64,000 nt of DNA. Origin: Hymenoscyphus infarciens. Taxonomy: Eukaryota; Ascomycota; Leotiomycetes; Helotiales; Helotiaceae. Shown one piece after another: positions 23,363 through 34,344 of the stretch. The first letter of the stretch is position 1. Every line of letters starts with the position of its first letter. Both the position numbers and the translations under genes were made by a program. Location of the stretch: NCBI GenBank assembly GCA_001414345.1, contig LLCB01000062.1:124001-188000 (forward strand). Direction: 5' to 3'. Under the pieces are notes generated by a model. That model saw only the letters and a program-made list of their open reading frames with translations. It searched no databases and was not told where the DNA came from.

Positions 23363-25250
23363 TCACAAAGGCCGTTGCCCATAAACAACATACAAATCCG
23401 AATAAGAATGAAACCTCAAATCCTTCAACTCCCTCCTACAACACGCACTCATAACATCAAACTCCTGCTTACTCCAGCCCAGCACGCGGGTAAAATGCGC
23501 CTGTCCATACGAGGACGTAGCATCCAGCATCTGATGCTGCTGATAAAGCCCCAATTCCTTCCACTTCTTATCCTTCGCCCACGGAGAATCAGGAACCCTC
23601 GTCACCTCCTCGGTAACCCCCACGTACCCCGCGCCTTCCAGCAGGCCCTTTAATTTCGGAGCTATGTCGAAGGAACGACCTATGTTTTCCCCCGCGAGGT
23701 GGAGTCCTTCTTGCCATTTTTTTATCATGGGGGGGAAGTGCATGGTGTCTTCGTTTTGGAGCCGTATGAGGACTTCGAATTCTACTACTTCTATCCAACC
23801 CCCGGGCTCGAGGTGCTGGAAGGCTTGGGACAGGAGACGCGGCCAGTCTTTTATGGAGCCGGCTAGGGAGCGGATGTGGATGTAGGAGAAGGGCTTGTGG
23901 CGCCAGGTGTCTTCTACATCATCGACTTCAAATTCTAGGTTTGGGGGGATCCTGTGGGAGTGAGTTGGGTAGGCGGAGGGGGTCAGAAGGGAAGGAAGGA
24001 AGTGGTGACAGAAAGTGATGGGGAATACGAGGGAGAGTGACGAGAGAGAGTGCCGAAAGGGGATGAGAAGTCGAAGTGATGATAGGCAGTGATGAGGGAG
24101 AGGAGTCAAGGTCAAGTGCCTGGGAAGGGTATTTGAAGGGGGAGTGAAGATGAATGTCAAAGGAAAAAAAGACATACCATCCAGGTTGAATAGGCGATAG
24201 GTCCGAACCTATGATATGAGCTTCCGGATATTGACTGTGCAAAAAGTCAGTCAACCAATTCATTTCTCAAATTCCAGAAGACCAAAACTGGATATACGAA
24301 CTCAGCAAAATCAATAGCCCAAATCCCCGTCCCAGTTCCGGCATCTAAAACCCTACTGGGGTTTTTGATTGGTGCGTGGACGAGTCTCCCATTGAAAGCC
24401 AGGTTGAATACGTGATGGTGCTGTTCACTTTATTAGATTTGGTCTCGTTAGGAAAGAATCAAATAGAAGGGGGCCATTGGAGAGAGGCAAGATAGGAATT
24501 AAAAAGACATACCAAGTCCAAACGATCTTGTTCCGTTTCATCATTCGGCTTTATGACATTAGTCCCATCCAGACTCTTATCTTATTGATGATGAAACGTA
24601 CGATTAAATATTTCCCATCTCGATAGGCGTGATATCTCCTCCCGTGCTACCAATACGTTAGTATCATGGCACTTATTTCCGAAACACAGGAATCTTTCAA
24701 GTGAAGCAAAACAATACCTCTTCTCTGTATCAAAAGGTCAGTTTAACGTACGCAAAAGAGCAATAAGCGAATATGAAATGCAGGTACTAACCGATATTTG
24801 GTAACTCCTGACGACAGAGAAGTTCGTGAACTTGTTTCTCTATTAAATTTCGTTAGTTCAACTGGATTCATTCATCACTTTCCCTCCCATTGCAATAACA
24901 AGTGTAAAAGAACAAAAAGTGGGATGAAATTGAGGAAAACTCACGAAGCATCATCCCCAAAAGCAGAATCCTCTTCTAACGCATCAAGTTCCTTCCAAAA
25001 ATCGTAAGTAATTCATCCAGCCCAGCTATAACCTTGAAATTGCGGGAAAACATACATCTGGTTCAATCGGTTGAGCTGTTGGTGCTGATGCTGGCGCTGG
25101 TATGGGATTTGGAGCCGCGACTGCGGGAACTACGGTTGGTGCGGGGGTACTGCCAGTCGCCTCTTCTTGTGGCGTCGCTGGCGTTGGATTTGGATTTGCT
25201 GGCGTAGATTCCGGGGAAGCCGCTACGGGTTGATTCGTTGACTCAGACAT
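23363..25250 (-). CDS. LaeA-like SAM-dependent methyltransferase, nine exons including a 7-nt microexon
   Basis: This is a class I methyltransferase of the large fungal LaeA-like/TAM group, often linked to regulation of secondary metabolism; its own target is unknown. Exons: 25250-25056, 24991-24945, 24839-24792, 24724-24718, 24646-24602, 24548-24513, 24420-24302, 24234-24178, 23951-23363. They sum to 381 codons in unbroken phase (380 residues). Family signatures: GRRYHAYRDGKYLIPNDE, EQDRLDL, the SAM-binding motif VLDAGTGTGIWAIDFADQYP, GSDLSPIQPGWIPPN and HLEPGGWIEVVEF. The N-terminal ~65 residues are a low-complexity Pro/Ala/Thr region. The last intron (226 nt) is long. The least certain junctions are the 3' end of intron 1 (TTTGGAAG|G) and the 5' end GTTCGT at 24301. 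Confidence 0.85.
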
Positions 25251-26215
25251 GAGGAACTAGACGGGATGTCTGTATCGATAAGTAAGTATACCTAAATTTG
25301 TGCTCAGATAGCGGTAGTCGTCACCTAGAAATCCACTCTGAAAGTAAGTCTCAGGTCTCGTTGCGGATGGGGTCCGGTGTTGGAATACAAGCGCTTCACT
25401 TTCCAAGCGAAATGTAGACAATGAAAACGTAGTTGCGCAACGAAATAAATATGAACGAAAGAGGAACATTTCACAAGGTGTGACGGCAGTTCTGAAGGGT
25501 GGGTACACAAACGATACATCTCAGTATCCACTGAAAATCTACAGATACAGAATACGCTACGGCTCTTACGGTCTTACAGTGGATTCAACCGAGGGGTTGC
25601 AAAGTTGTAAAGTCGCATCAGCAAGGATGCTTGAGGGCTTTAGATTGGTCAAGCCGGATATCAAACACGAAAGCTCGAGGGCTTGAGAGGGAAAAAACAC
25701 ACCACATGATATAGGAGTTTAAATAACTTGCTTTGCATTGCAGAAAAAGATGCAGATCCAAACCCGAGGAGGTACCAAGACCGCACTCTCGTTCCACTTA
25801 TGAATGGTGATATCTATCGGGATCCTTCTGCAATCGCGAGCATCCGAGGGGGATCGGTGAGAGAGGATTTTGTTCCTCGAGACGAATTTTGGTCCCGGCA
25901 CAATGGTTCTGACCCGACTTATTCAACTTACACGACATCTTTTGAGAAGCTGTGACTCTTACAGCGAATAATTATCAGTCGAGTGTGATCAATCCGGGGT
26001 AACGGCTTCGACTTGTGTTAGGTTGCTTTTCGTTTCTGCTTCTCACGGCTCGGCCGGTTTTGCCCCATTTTATTGCTGACGTTTATTCAACCGTTCTTGT
26101 AACCCAAGACGGGCAACCCCAATTCAGTGTCAAAGATACTGACGTTACGCCGGATTCGGGGTGGATCAAAGTTTGTACCCAAGTCGATAGGTGCAGGACT
26201 CTATGACCAATATCT
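25251..26215. other. Intergenic, nothing supported
   Basis: It includes the methyltransferase promoter (right of 25250). Only short frames without family resemblance occur. Confidence 0.4.
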
Positions 26216-27055
26216 TCACGACATAACTCTCAACATCCCAAACGTTAGGCTGAACATGAATCCTATGACAACAGCCATTTTTCGCCTGGGAGACCAAACT
26301 CCTTCTTGTTGAATCATCCACCCCACGCATCCTAGAGGCCATAGAAACCCCATGATATTACCCCACAGGAGATCATCCAGAGCTCCACCTCCTAAGCCGT
26401 CATCTCCAAAGTCAAAACTACCACCTGCCGCACCAGGCCCTGTATTTCCTGCATTATCATCAATCCAAGCATCTTCCATCCGTCGCAATGTAGTAGGTGA
26501 TGGCATCGTATCCGGGGTATGTATGCTGGCTTGTATAGAGAGAAATTGTAATCGAAGCTGGTTTACTTCTGCGGGCGTGAACCCACCGGAAAGTAATCGG
26601 TCGAAGCCTCTAGCGGCAGGAGTTGTGGTGACTGTTGGTCGAGTTGGACTTCCATCTTTGGAATCAGCCTTTTGCCCCTTCTTCACTTTATTCGTTGACT
26701 GGTCCGCTGCGAAAGCCTCGGCGGAGAGCTCTGCGGGAGTGAGAGCATCGCCAATGGAGCAATTGATGTAGACTCTATTTGGCGGATGCTCGGCTGCCTT
26801 GCCTTTGCCTTTTGGGTCGGAATGACGAGGCGGAGGCGCAGGTATTTTGAGGACTTCGGATAGAATATCATCGTCCCTGAGTAGTTTCCCGCTATGAATG
26901 AATCGGAATCGATGGTGGGAGGTAGGTGGTTGGAGTTGCAGTCGTAAGAGATGCTTTAGAGCAATGACCGATGTCTCTTCTGGCGTGGCAATATCGAGGA
27001 GGAGATCTGGGATGGACGTCGTAAATCGCACAGTAAGGCGAAGTGTAGAAGACAT
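26216..27055 (-). CDS. dsc3: Dsc3-like subunit of the Dsc Golgi/endosomal E3 ligase
   Basis: Dsc3 belongs to the multi-subunit membrane ubiquitin ligase that activates SREBP-type transcription factors in fungi and supports hypoxia response. The gene is a single exon of 279 residues. The N-terminus (from ATG at 27055, MSSTLRLTVRFTTSIPDLLL) is a ubiquitin-like fold with FRFIHSGKLLRDDDIL. The middle contains VYINCSIGDALTPAE, a typical DUF2407 feature, and a Lys/Ser linker. A Gly/Asp-rich segment precedes two C-terminal membrane helices, around IMGFLWPLGCVGWMI and MAVVIGFMFSLTFGML. The frame remains open 42 codons upstream but lacks another ATG. It is divergent from the aminotransferase gene. Confidence 0.88.
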   Translation of the reverse strand: MSSTLRLTVRFTTSIPDLLLDIATPEETSVIALKHLLRLQLQPPTSHHRFRFIHSGKLLRDDDILSEVLKIPAPPPRHSDPKGKGKAAEHPPNRVYINCSIGDALTPAELSAEAFAADQSTNKVKKGQKADSKDGSPTRPTVTTTPAARGFDRLLSGGFTPAEVNQLRLQFLSIQASIHTPDTMPSPTTLRRMEDAWIDDNAGNTGPGAAGGSFDFGDDGLGGGALDDLLWGNIMGFLWPLGCVGWMIQQEGVWSPRRKMAVVIGFMFSLTFGMLRVMS

Positions 27056-27496
27056 ATTCGAAGGCTCGACGGCGGAGGAATGGCCGTCTTCGAGGGAGAA
27101 GGATGAGAGGTAGGAGGGGGTATTCAAGTGCACGGCTTCAAAGAGGCCAACAGCTTGTGAAGAGCATAATCTGATTTCCAAAGGCCATTTCGCTCAGCAG
27201 ACTCTATATTCAATTAAAACCATTGCGTTGTGAGGGGTCGTTGTTGATTGAGTTGTAAAGGCACTGATTGACATAAATAACCTGACAGACTAGGACCTTA
27301 GACTTTCGATAGCCTCACCGTCTCCACGTGATCCTCCACGTGATCCTCCTCGGCCGACTTCGGATTGCGAATGTCACAGCTGTAACCTTGTCAAACCGCA
27401 CCCCACTCCAATCACGACATTGCGTTGGAGTGTATTTTTGGGCCGTTGATTCTGACTCTTCCTTTTTGTCATCATCGTCGAATCCTCAGGTCCTCC
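27056..27496. promoter_or_regulatory. Bidirectional promoter with two CACGTG boxes 12 bp apart
   Basis: Identical CCACGTGATCCT units sit in tandem, with CACGTG at 27325-27330 and 27337-27342. CACGTG is the core site of bHLH factors, including SREBP-type ones. The sites lie between the divergent starts of the Dsc3 gene and the kynurenine aminotransferase. A regulatory link between Dsc3 and SREBP is an attractive inference, not shown. Confidence 0.55.
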
Positions 27497-29108
27497 ATGT
27501 TTCTTCGAAGAACACCCAACTTCTCTCATTCCCCTCGCCCAAACCGCACTCAAATCAGTCAACTCTGCACCATCTTCCCAATTCGGAAGTACTCCGCCCC
27601 CACTATGGTGGACCCTAGAGCGAGCCTTCAACCGGCAGCAAGAGTGGCTGATAGGAGACAAGATGTGTGGTAAGCAGGTTGATATTTCCCTATACGCGTC
27701 ACGTTTCAAACTATCATAAAAGTTTCTTTACTCCTTCATCCTCGCTTGCGGACTTCATATTTTCAATTTTGATTTTGACTAAGTAATGATGTAGGACTAT
27801 TGTCAACGAGGCCGCTGCAAACTCTCCCATAAAGCCAATTGTGAATATGGGACAAGGATTCTTTGGCTACAACCCACCAGAATTCATTCTGAACGCCGCC
27901 AAGGAGGCTCTCGATAAGGTTGAATGCAACCAATATTCGCCAACCAGAGGACGTCCTCGTCTAAGAAAGGCTATCGCAGACGCTTATTCGCCATTATGGG
28001 GAAGAAAATTGGATCCAGAGACTGAAATCACGATTTCAACTGGTGCGAACGAGGGTGAGTGTATTGAGATCTATCTTTTGAGAAAGAATACTAATTCAAA
28101 TAGGAATGTTGAGTGCTTTCATGGGGTTTTTGGAAAAGGACGACGAAGTCATTATTTTCGAGCCCTTCTTCGATCAGTGAGTATCATCAATAATTTTCGC
28201 CAGAAATCATGCTAACGCCAAGAAGATATATCTCCAACATTGAAATGCCTGGCGGTATAATCAAGTATGTCCCTCTCCATCCACCTCCAGCAGGTGCCGA
28301 AAAGAACACCTCAGCAGGAGAATGGACCATCGACTTCAAAGAACTCGAGGCAGCCATTACCCCGAAAACCAAGATGATCGTTCTCAATACACCACACAAC
28401 CCCGTTGGTAAAGTCTTTTCCAAAGACGAACTTCTTAAAATCGGTGATTTGTGTGTCAAAAACAACATCATCATTCTCTCAGACGAGGTCTATGATCGAC
28501 TCTACTATGTCCCATTCACACGTATAGCCACTCTCTCGCCTGAGATCGAGCGCCTTACTATCACCGTTGGATCAGCAGGAAAAAACTTCTACGCCACAGG
28601 TTGGCGAGTAGGCTGGCTCATCGGTCCTCCTCACTTGATCAAATACGTAGCAGCAGCACACACCCGAATCTGCTACTCCTCTGTCTCACCCCTCCAAGAA
28701 GCAGCAGCCGTGGGATTCGAACAAGCTGATGCCAACAATTTCTGGGAGAAAGCCATCACAGAAATGAAGCACAAAATGGATTCTTTTAATGAAATCTGGG
28801 CGGAACTAGATCTCCCATTCTCTGACCCTGAAGGTGGATATTTCGTTCTCGTCAATATGAAGAAAGTCAAACTTCCTGCCGATTACCCTTTCCCAGACCA
28901 CGTTAAGGATAGACCTAGAGATTTCAAGCTTTGCTGGTTCTTGATTCAGGAGGTTGGTGTTGCGGCTATACCACCGACGGAGTTTTATACGGATGATAAT
29001 GCGCATATTGGCGAGGATTGGCTTCGCTTTGCTGTTTGCAAGGAGGATGAAGTGTTAGAGAGTGCGAAGGATAGATTGAGAGGGCTGAAGAAGTATATTG
29101 AGCATTAG
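27497..29108 (+). CDS. BNA3: Kynurenine aminotransferase (Bna3-like), class I PLP enzyme
   Basis: The enzyme transaminates kynurenine to kynurenic acid in tryptophan breakdown. Exons 27497-27669, 27795-28054, 28104-28176 and 28226-29108 give 462 residues in phase. Seen: NMGQGFFGYNPPEFIL and YSPTRGRPRLRKAIA near the N-terminus, NTPHNPVGKVFSKDEL, the SDEVYDRL cofactor segment, and the PLP-lysine motif TVGSAGKNFYATGWRVGWL. The first ~36 residues (MFLRRTPNFSHSPRPNRTQI onward) are Arg-rich and free of acidic residues, like a mitochondrial presequence. A second ATG (MVDPRASLQ) lies right after it, so two start sites giving mitochondrial and cytosolic forms are possible. Introns are 125, 49 and 49 nt. 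Confidence 0.9.
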
Positions 29109-30541
29109 AGAAAAGGTGCTTGATACAGGTCTAGAATTCGAAGCTCTCTGTACACAACTTTAGAGGAATTAAACAGTTCATCTTTGATACCGCAAAGTTT
29201 TTGGAAGTTTCATGCTTAAGTATAGTAAAGTGTCGACCACAATTGAACAAGGGTGCCGACTTCGGTACGACACCCATTTTCTCGAAGGTGCATGTAATAA
29301 AAAAAAAAGTTGAGGACTCCAAAACTAGAAGGCCGGACGACCACAAGGTCCTTCTCGATGAAGGATTAAACAACTTTCTGTTGTGTGTTTATTACTACCA
29401 GAACTGCTAGGCAGAATGTACGGGAGGAATTGAAGTGTCAGCAAAGAGAATTTGGGTGCCCTCGGTCCTAGTCAAGTCTCGCGAGATTCAGGCGAGAGCT
29501 CCTGCCGGGAAGGTCGAGTTCAAAGTCGCTCCTTCCAACTCTCCTCTGCTCGGCCGCCACTGGAGATGCAACTCCCCCGGAGATGGCTCTTTCCTCGCCA
29601 CTATTTGCAAGAGAAAAGAAAAGGGCCGACCCCGTCCTTGAAATCAACTCAAGGTTGCTCCTTCCCCACTTGGTTCTTCATGCCAATATCCAATAGGTAT
29701 GACGAAGACATCCGCAGCGTCTTGTTCTCATGCGTATTCATCAAAATAGAGAAGTATCCCACTCCCTTGTTCTTGGTTTGGGTAATGGCAATTTTCCTCG
29801 TCAGGAGACTCGAAACGCCGTCAGGTCGTCGCCAGTATTCAAAAATTTACCACCCCCAAAAGTCTTCAAAAAAGCCTCAAAAGAGCTAGCAAAACTCTAA
29901 CCGCCCGTAAGCTGGTAGAGAATACCCGGTATATTTGGATCTTTTTGGTGTGAGGGGATAATTGGGGGGACCTCGGGATATCCATTAACTGGCTAGGTGA
30001 GGCGAGCAAACTCTAGTTTTGTGGTGACAGCGTACGTTATTTGTGGTTATAGATAATTCTCTCCCCCAGAATTTTAGGGACTTTGTAGGGAGTAGTTGAT
30101 TTAGTTGAAGGTACTCTCTGTATATACGAGCTTTATATTCTCAGATTGAGTCACAGTACAGCGCAAAGTGTAAGCCAGCTTCGAAATTTTGGCAGCAAGG
30201 CCATTGCGGTACGCTATCAGGATGTTGGATGAGCCCTTGTTCTAGCGACGCTTTTGGCTGAATTCACCGAGGAGACACTCAAAATAGCAGCTGAGAGATT
30301 GAATTAGATCCTTACTATGCTTGACAACAATTGACATTCGATTCTTTGATGTTATAAATATGTAAGAATCACGCTCTAACTCTATGTCCATAACTTGGTA
30401 ATTACTTCAAATCCACCTGCATTCTCGCCTAAGAACTAGGTGCAAAGAAAGGGCTAGGTAACGATTCTTCAAAAATATCATCAAAGATCTCCTGATGCCA
30501 CGAGGTAATAGGATACGCTACAGGTAGGAAGTTCGCATCTT
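29109..30541. other. Intergenic, nothing supported
   Basis: A 145-codon plus-strand frame at 29452-29889 lacks family resemblance. 29900-30500 is AT-rich without a gene. Confidence 0.4.
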
Positions 30542-31722
30542 TCACTTCCTCGAGCGACGATCGTTGACAATTTTTGCTAAAACAGACACGGACATGGCGA
30601 GGCAGAACATCCTTCCGATTTTAGAACTAGGGGTGTTGAGATCGCTGAAGTCGGAATCATAACTACTAGTAAAACTGCTCTGAGACGCGGTCTCAAAGTT
30701 ACGGACTGAGTCGGCAGTACGCAGAGATGGAGGAGATGTCACCCATTTAGCTGTCGCATGATCAATGGAATCCTCTGGCTCCGTTGAGTCACTTTTGTTT
30801 TTGTTTTCCAGATCCGTTTGGTCAAACCCCGGGAGAGGGTTTGAGTGGGCAGGTGTAAATTTATTCCGAGTCCCGGCTACTTTGTCGCCCTCTTCGTTGT
30901 CGCTTCGGTAGAAAGATCACTTAGTTCGCTTTTTGGGGATTTCGGAACATATTTTTCGGTGGGAGCGTCGCTATCAGAAGATATTGATGTCTCATACCCG
31001 TCGTAGTAAGCGTTGGGAGCGGGAGCATCTAACGCTCCTCTCTCTCCCAATTCTATCACATACTGCTTGATTGTTTCCTTGTGCTTTCCGAGTGTCCGGT
31101 GGGAAAATCCTTCCTTGATGAGTTCTCTTCGAAAGGTTTTCCATATTTCCTTATCGTCTTCGGTGTATGTTGTTAATATTGATTTTTCCCCGTGGCTGCG
31201 GGCTTGTAAAGATGCCGTGACCCAATTGAGCGATAACTTGATATCCCGCAGGTCCTTCCCTTGCGAATCTATATATTTCTCTATTCTCCCTTGTGATCCA
31301 ACCGAGAGTAAATTGGGAAACATGCCGAATGCTTGCGTGTGAGTAGAAAGTTCAGACCGGATATGATCCAAGTCCTGCATCTCGCCATTCCCGAACCTGA
31401 TTTGTTTCCAAAGCTTTGTGACACTTCGCTCTTGTTCTGATAGTGCATTGTATTTCTCCAATATCCCATAGAGGACATTCAGCACGTCTCTACAATGTCT
31501 CGCGAGGTTGCTGAGTTCGACTCGGCGGTTATCGTCCGTCCGGTTGACGATCGAAGCTGGGTTCGAGACTTCTGCCTTGACCCGGCGAGGGATTATATGA
31601 AGACTTTTGACTTCTCGTACTAACTCATCTCGAGCACCACAAGCCTTCTGTGCATTATGAATTGTCTTTTGTGTCAGTTGTGTGAGGAGGACGAAGTCGC
31701 CGATCGAGAAGCCGAAGGACAT
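30542..31722 (-). CDS. Protein with a STAND/NLR-type fungal N-terminal domain, no NTPase domain
   Basis: The start MSFGFSIGDFVLLTQLTQKT and the helical ~200 residues after it resemble the N-terminal domain of fungal STAND (NLR-like) proteins, used in heterokaryon incompatibility and immunity-type signalling. No NACHT or NB-ARC domain follows. The first frame stops at 30877, but a strong GTATGAG donor at 30997 and an acceptor at 30903 (95-nt intron, branch-like AACTAAG) switch into a frame open to 30542. Exons 31722-30998 and 30902-30542 then give 361 residues, with a Ser/Asp-rich tail ending KIGRMFCLAMSVSVLAKIVN. The unspliced alternative is 281 residues. Its function may be as a stand-alone adaptor. 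Confidence 0.7.
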
Positions 31723-31976
31723 GTTTTCGATGATCGCGACGAGGCTGCGGGGGCCCGCATCGTATTTGATGGCAGGCCTGATGGTTCGAGGATCCTCAAG
31801 AGCTCGTTTGAATATGCGGAAGTCTTTTGAACAAGGCGTAACAAAGTTCCGATGCCATCGACGACAATATGCTTGATTGAATGCGAAAGGACGACGAGCA
31901 ATGTGAAAAATAAGGTTGATCGCGAGGTCAACCGGCGTCCCCGAACTGTATTTCGCGGCATGTTACTGCGGGCTGA

Positions 31977-34024
31977 TTAGGCTGATTTAGGGAGCCTCGA
32001 ACGCCACAATGAAAATTCAAGTGGTCGGTCTGACAAATCCGTAAATATTGGCAGAGCACCCATGAGTTCTTGAGCCTCCTCGAAGCACGCTGGGAGAGAA
32101 GCCGAATTAGTAAGTATGTAGTTGCTTTTAAAACAACAGCAGGCTACCATCTGATTGTTGCAACATATCCGACCAAGATGCTCCATTAGGTGAACCATCC
32201 CTCATTATCCAAATCTTTTCCAAAAGTGGCAAGATTTTGGCTCGATGAGCAAGTGAAGGGTCCAGCAATGGAGCAGAAGAGAGAACACCCCTAAAAAATG
32301 GCTTGTCTTCTTCTCTCGCTGCACACCCAAGCACATATAGCGGACAGATCATTGCCGAGAGAAGGTGCCTAGGAGTGTCGTTCCGTAAAGTTTCCATAGC
32401 CCTCGTCATCGTAGTCGTCAAGCAAAGCGCATCTTCGTGAAACCCAAGGAGTACCAACTTGAGATAGACAAATCCCGCGAAAGCATAAACTCGCGTGATT
32501 TGGATGGTAGAAGATATTGCAGTGCAGTAGGGTGATAGTAGCTGCTCGCTGGTCGGGTTAATACCATTCATGTTGCCACACGACATGGCTCCCTCTGGGG
32601 TAGTCCCAAGTTCAAGTTGTGCTAAAATATCATCTATCTCCAACCTCATTTCTTCATCGATTTCCGAATATTCTGTCATACAAGATGTGCTTCTTCTTGC
32701 ATGCAGTGAAGCAATGCGACTGATTTGAAACATGACCCAGTTCTTACAACCCATGATAGTTTGCATTTCGGTGAAAGCACGGGCGGCTGTTGGCATGTTC
32801 ATCGAGGGTAGTATATGAGGAGATTTGCCAGTCGTGATGCAGGAAATGATATCTAGCCACAAGACAACCCCGCCAAGAAAATTGAACGTTACAATTTCTT
32901 GTGGACTGGGAACGCCATGCTTTGGCTGGAGTGGCGCGGACTCAGAGACGTCTACCGAAAGCGGATCTTGCGTAATGAACAACGTATCGCTATCTTTGCA
33001 AGCTTCGCCGATTATATCGGTCGCAGCTCCTAGATGTATTCTCCAGGCGTTACCTCGATTTGCGAAAACCTGAATTGGAGTTAGCCAGATATAGAAGGGA
33101 GGCTTTTGCGAAGGAAGGGCTTACCTCGAAAAATATTAGTTGCACCACACAAGCAAGAACGCCAAGACATTCCTCTGGGTTTTTTTCTTCAACAAATTGA
33201 TGCACATTCTTCATGTGAATCTGGAAATTTGAAAAGCACATTGCTAAATGCCTTTCCTGCTCGACCAAGGAGGCGGCATGGTTTGCATTACGTTTTGAGG
33301 CGAGAAGAATCATGCCCCTGTGGTATGCGCTCAGAGCCAGAGCGGCGTGGTATAATGGCCGGGTATTCAACAGGAGGGAAAGAAGCCAGCCGCGACCACC
33401 CTCGTGGACTGAAGATTTGTACATCGGATATTGCAAGTAGAATACAACATCAAGAAAATGCATCAGAAGGATCGACTCATCTGCCGAGACTGTGGATAGC
33501 GGGACACGTTGAAACAAAGGATCTCGGGCTTTGGTCTCATTATCCTACCCCAACATTAGCCACATAGCACTTCCGTATATTTGACAACAACTCACAGAAC
33601 TGCTTTCTCTTGCTTTGTTTGCAGCACCGTCCCCCATGGACATCGTATCTGTATCCTGGTGTGGCCCAGGACCGCCGGAAGAGGCTGGTGAAGGCTGGCC
33701 ATTAAAGTCTACAACTGCTCTAGGTGCCAAAGCTGGTTGTATGGATTGAGTTCGCCTTATTGAATGTTTTTGAAACCTTGAAGTCAGGCTTCCAATCTTG
33801 CCAGCCCCCCTGCTCCTGGACGTATGCTTGACGATCTGCTTGATGCTGTTTGCCATCGCCTTCTCTTTCTCCCCGTTGTCCATCCATTCTGGTTTCGCAT
33901 CGTAGCCATAGCATGTGATGGCTAGAGATTCACAGGTAGAGCATATGGGATGGGCCTCATCGCACTTCTTCTTTCGAAGACGGCACGTCCAGCACCCCTG
34001 CTTGCTTCGAAGGCGACCAGCCAT
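31977..34024 (-). CDS. Zn2Cys6 transcription factor with fungal-specific regulatory domain
   Basis: This is a nuclear DNA-binding regulator; its targets are unknown. The binuclear cluster GCWTCRLRKKKCDEAHPICS continues to C-x2-C and a last Cys in LAITC, all six ligands present, within the first 40 residues. Exons are 34024-33596, 33544-33125, 33069-32148 and 32089-31977; introns of 51, 55 and 58 nt keep phase; total 627 residues. The middle and C-terminal parts (for example LLNTRPLYHAALALSAYHRG and RAMETLRNDTPRHLLSAMIC) match the Fungal_trans_2 type regulatory domain. The gene lies directly upstream of the STAND-like gene on the same strand and downstream of the secreted hydrolase. Confidence 0.9.
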
Positions 34025-34344
34025 TTAGATGGCGTTGGGGGTATGAGGGTCGTAAACACGAGTTGAAAACTAAAGTTATGAGATAAATAAATCTTAAGAA
34101 TCAAGACGTATCTGTGTTGTTTGTTGTGAGGTGTATCAGCGGGCGAAGCAGAAATTGGTAATGTTAGATTCCATCACGTGCTTTGGATATAAACGAACTG
34201 GGCTTAGAAACCGGAGTTACCACTTTTAAATTCAAAGCAACACCTGAAAGCAACAGAAAGCACACTATCAAATTCCCTCAAGATCAACCAATTGATCACG
34301 CGCCTTAGAACACAAAGCCCCATCGCATCCCCTCAAATCATCAA
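34025..34344. other. Promoter of the Zn2Cys6 gene and 3' side of the hydrolase gene
   Basis: A 320-bp gap with no gene. A CACGTG box lies near 34174. Confidence 0.4.

Noticed and set aside
23193..23885. Plus-strand frames in the methyltransferase region
   Set aside because: They are antisense shadows of the last methyltransferase exon and a pyrimidine-rich intergenic stretch.
29452..29889. 145-codon plus-strand frame
   Set aside because: No domain and no neighbouring exon; its composition does not stand out from surrounding intergenic DNA.
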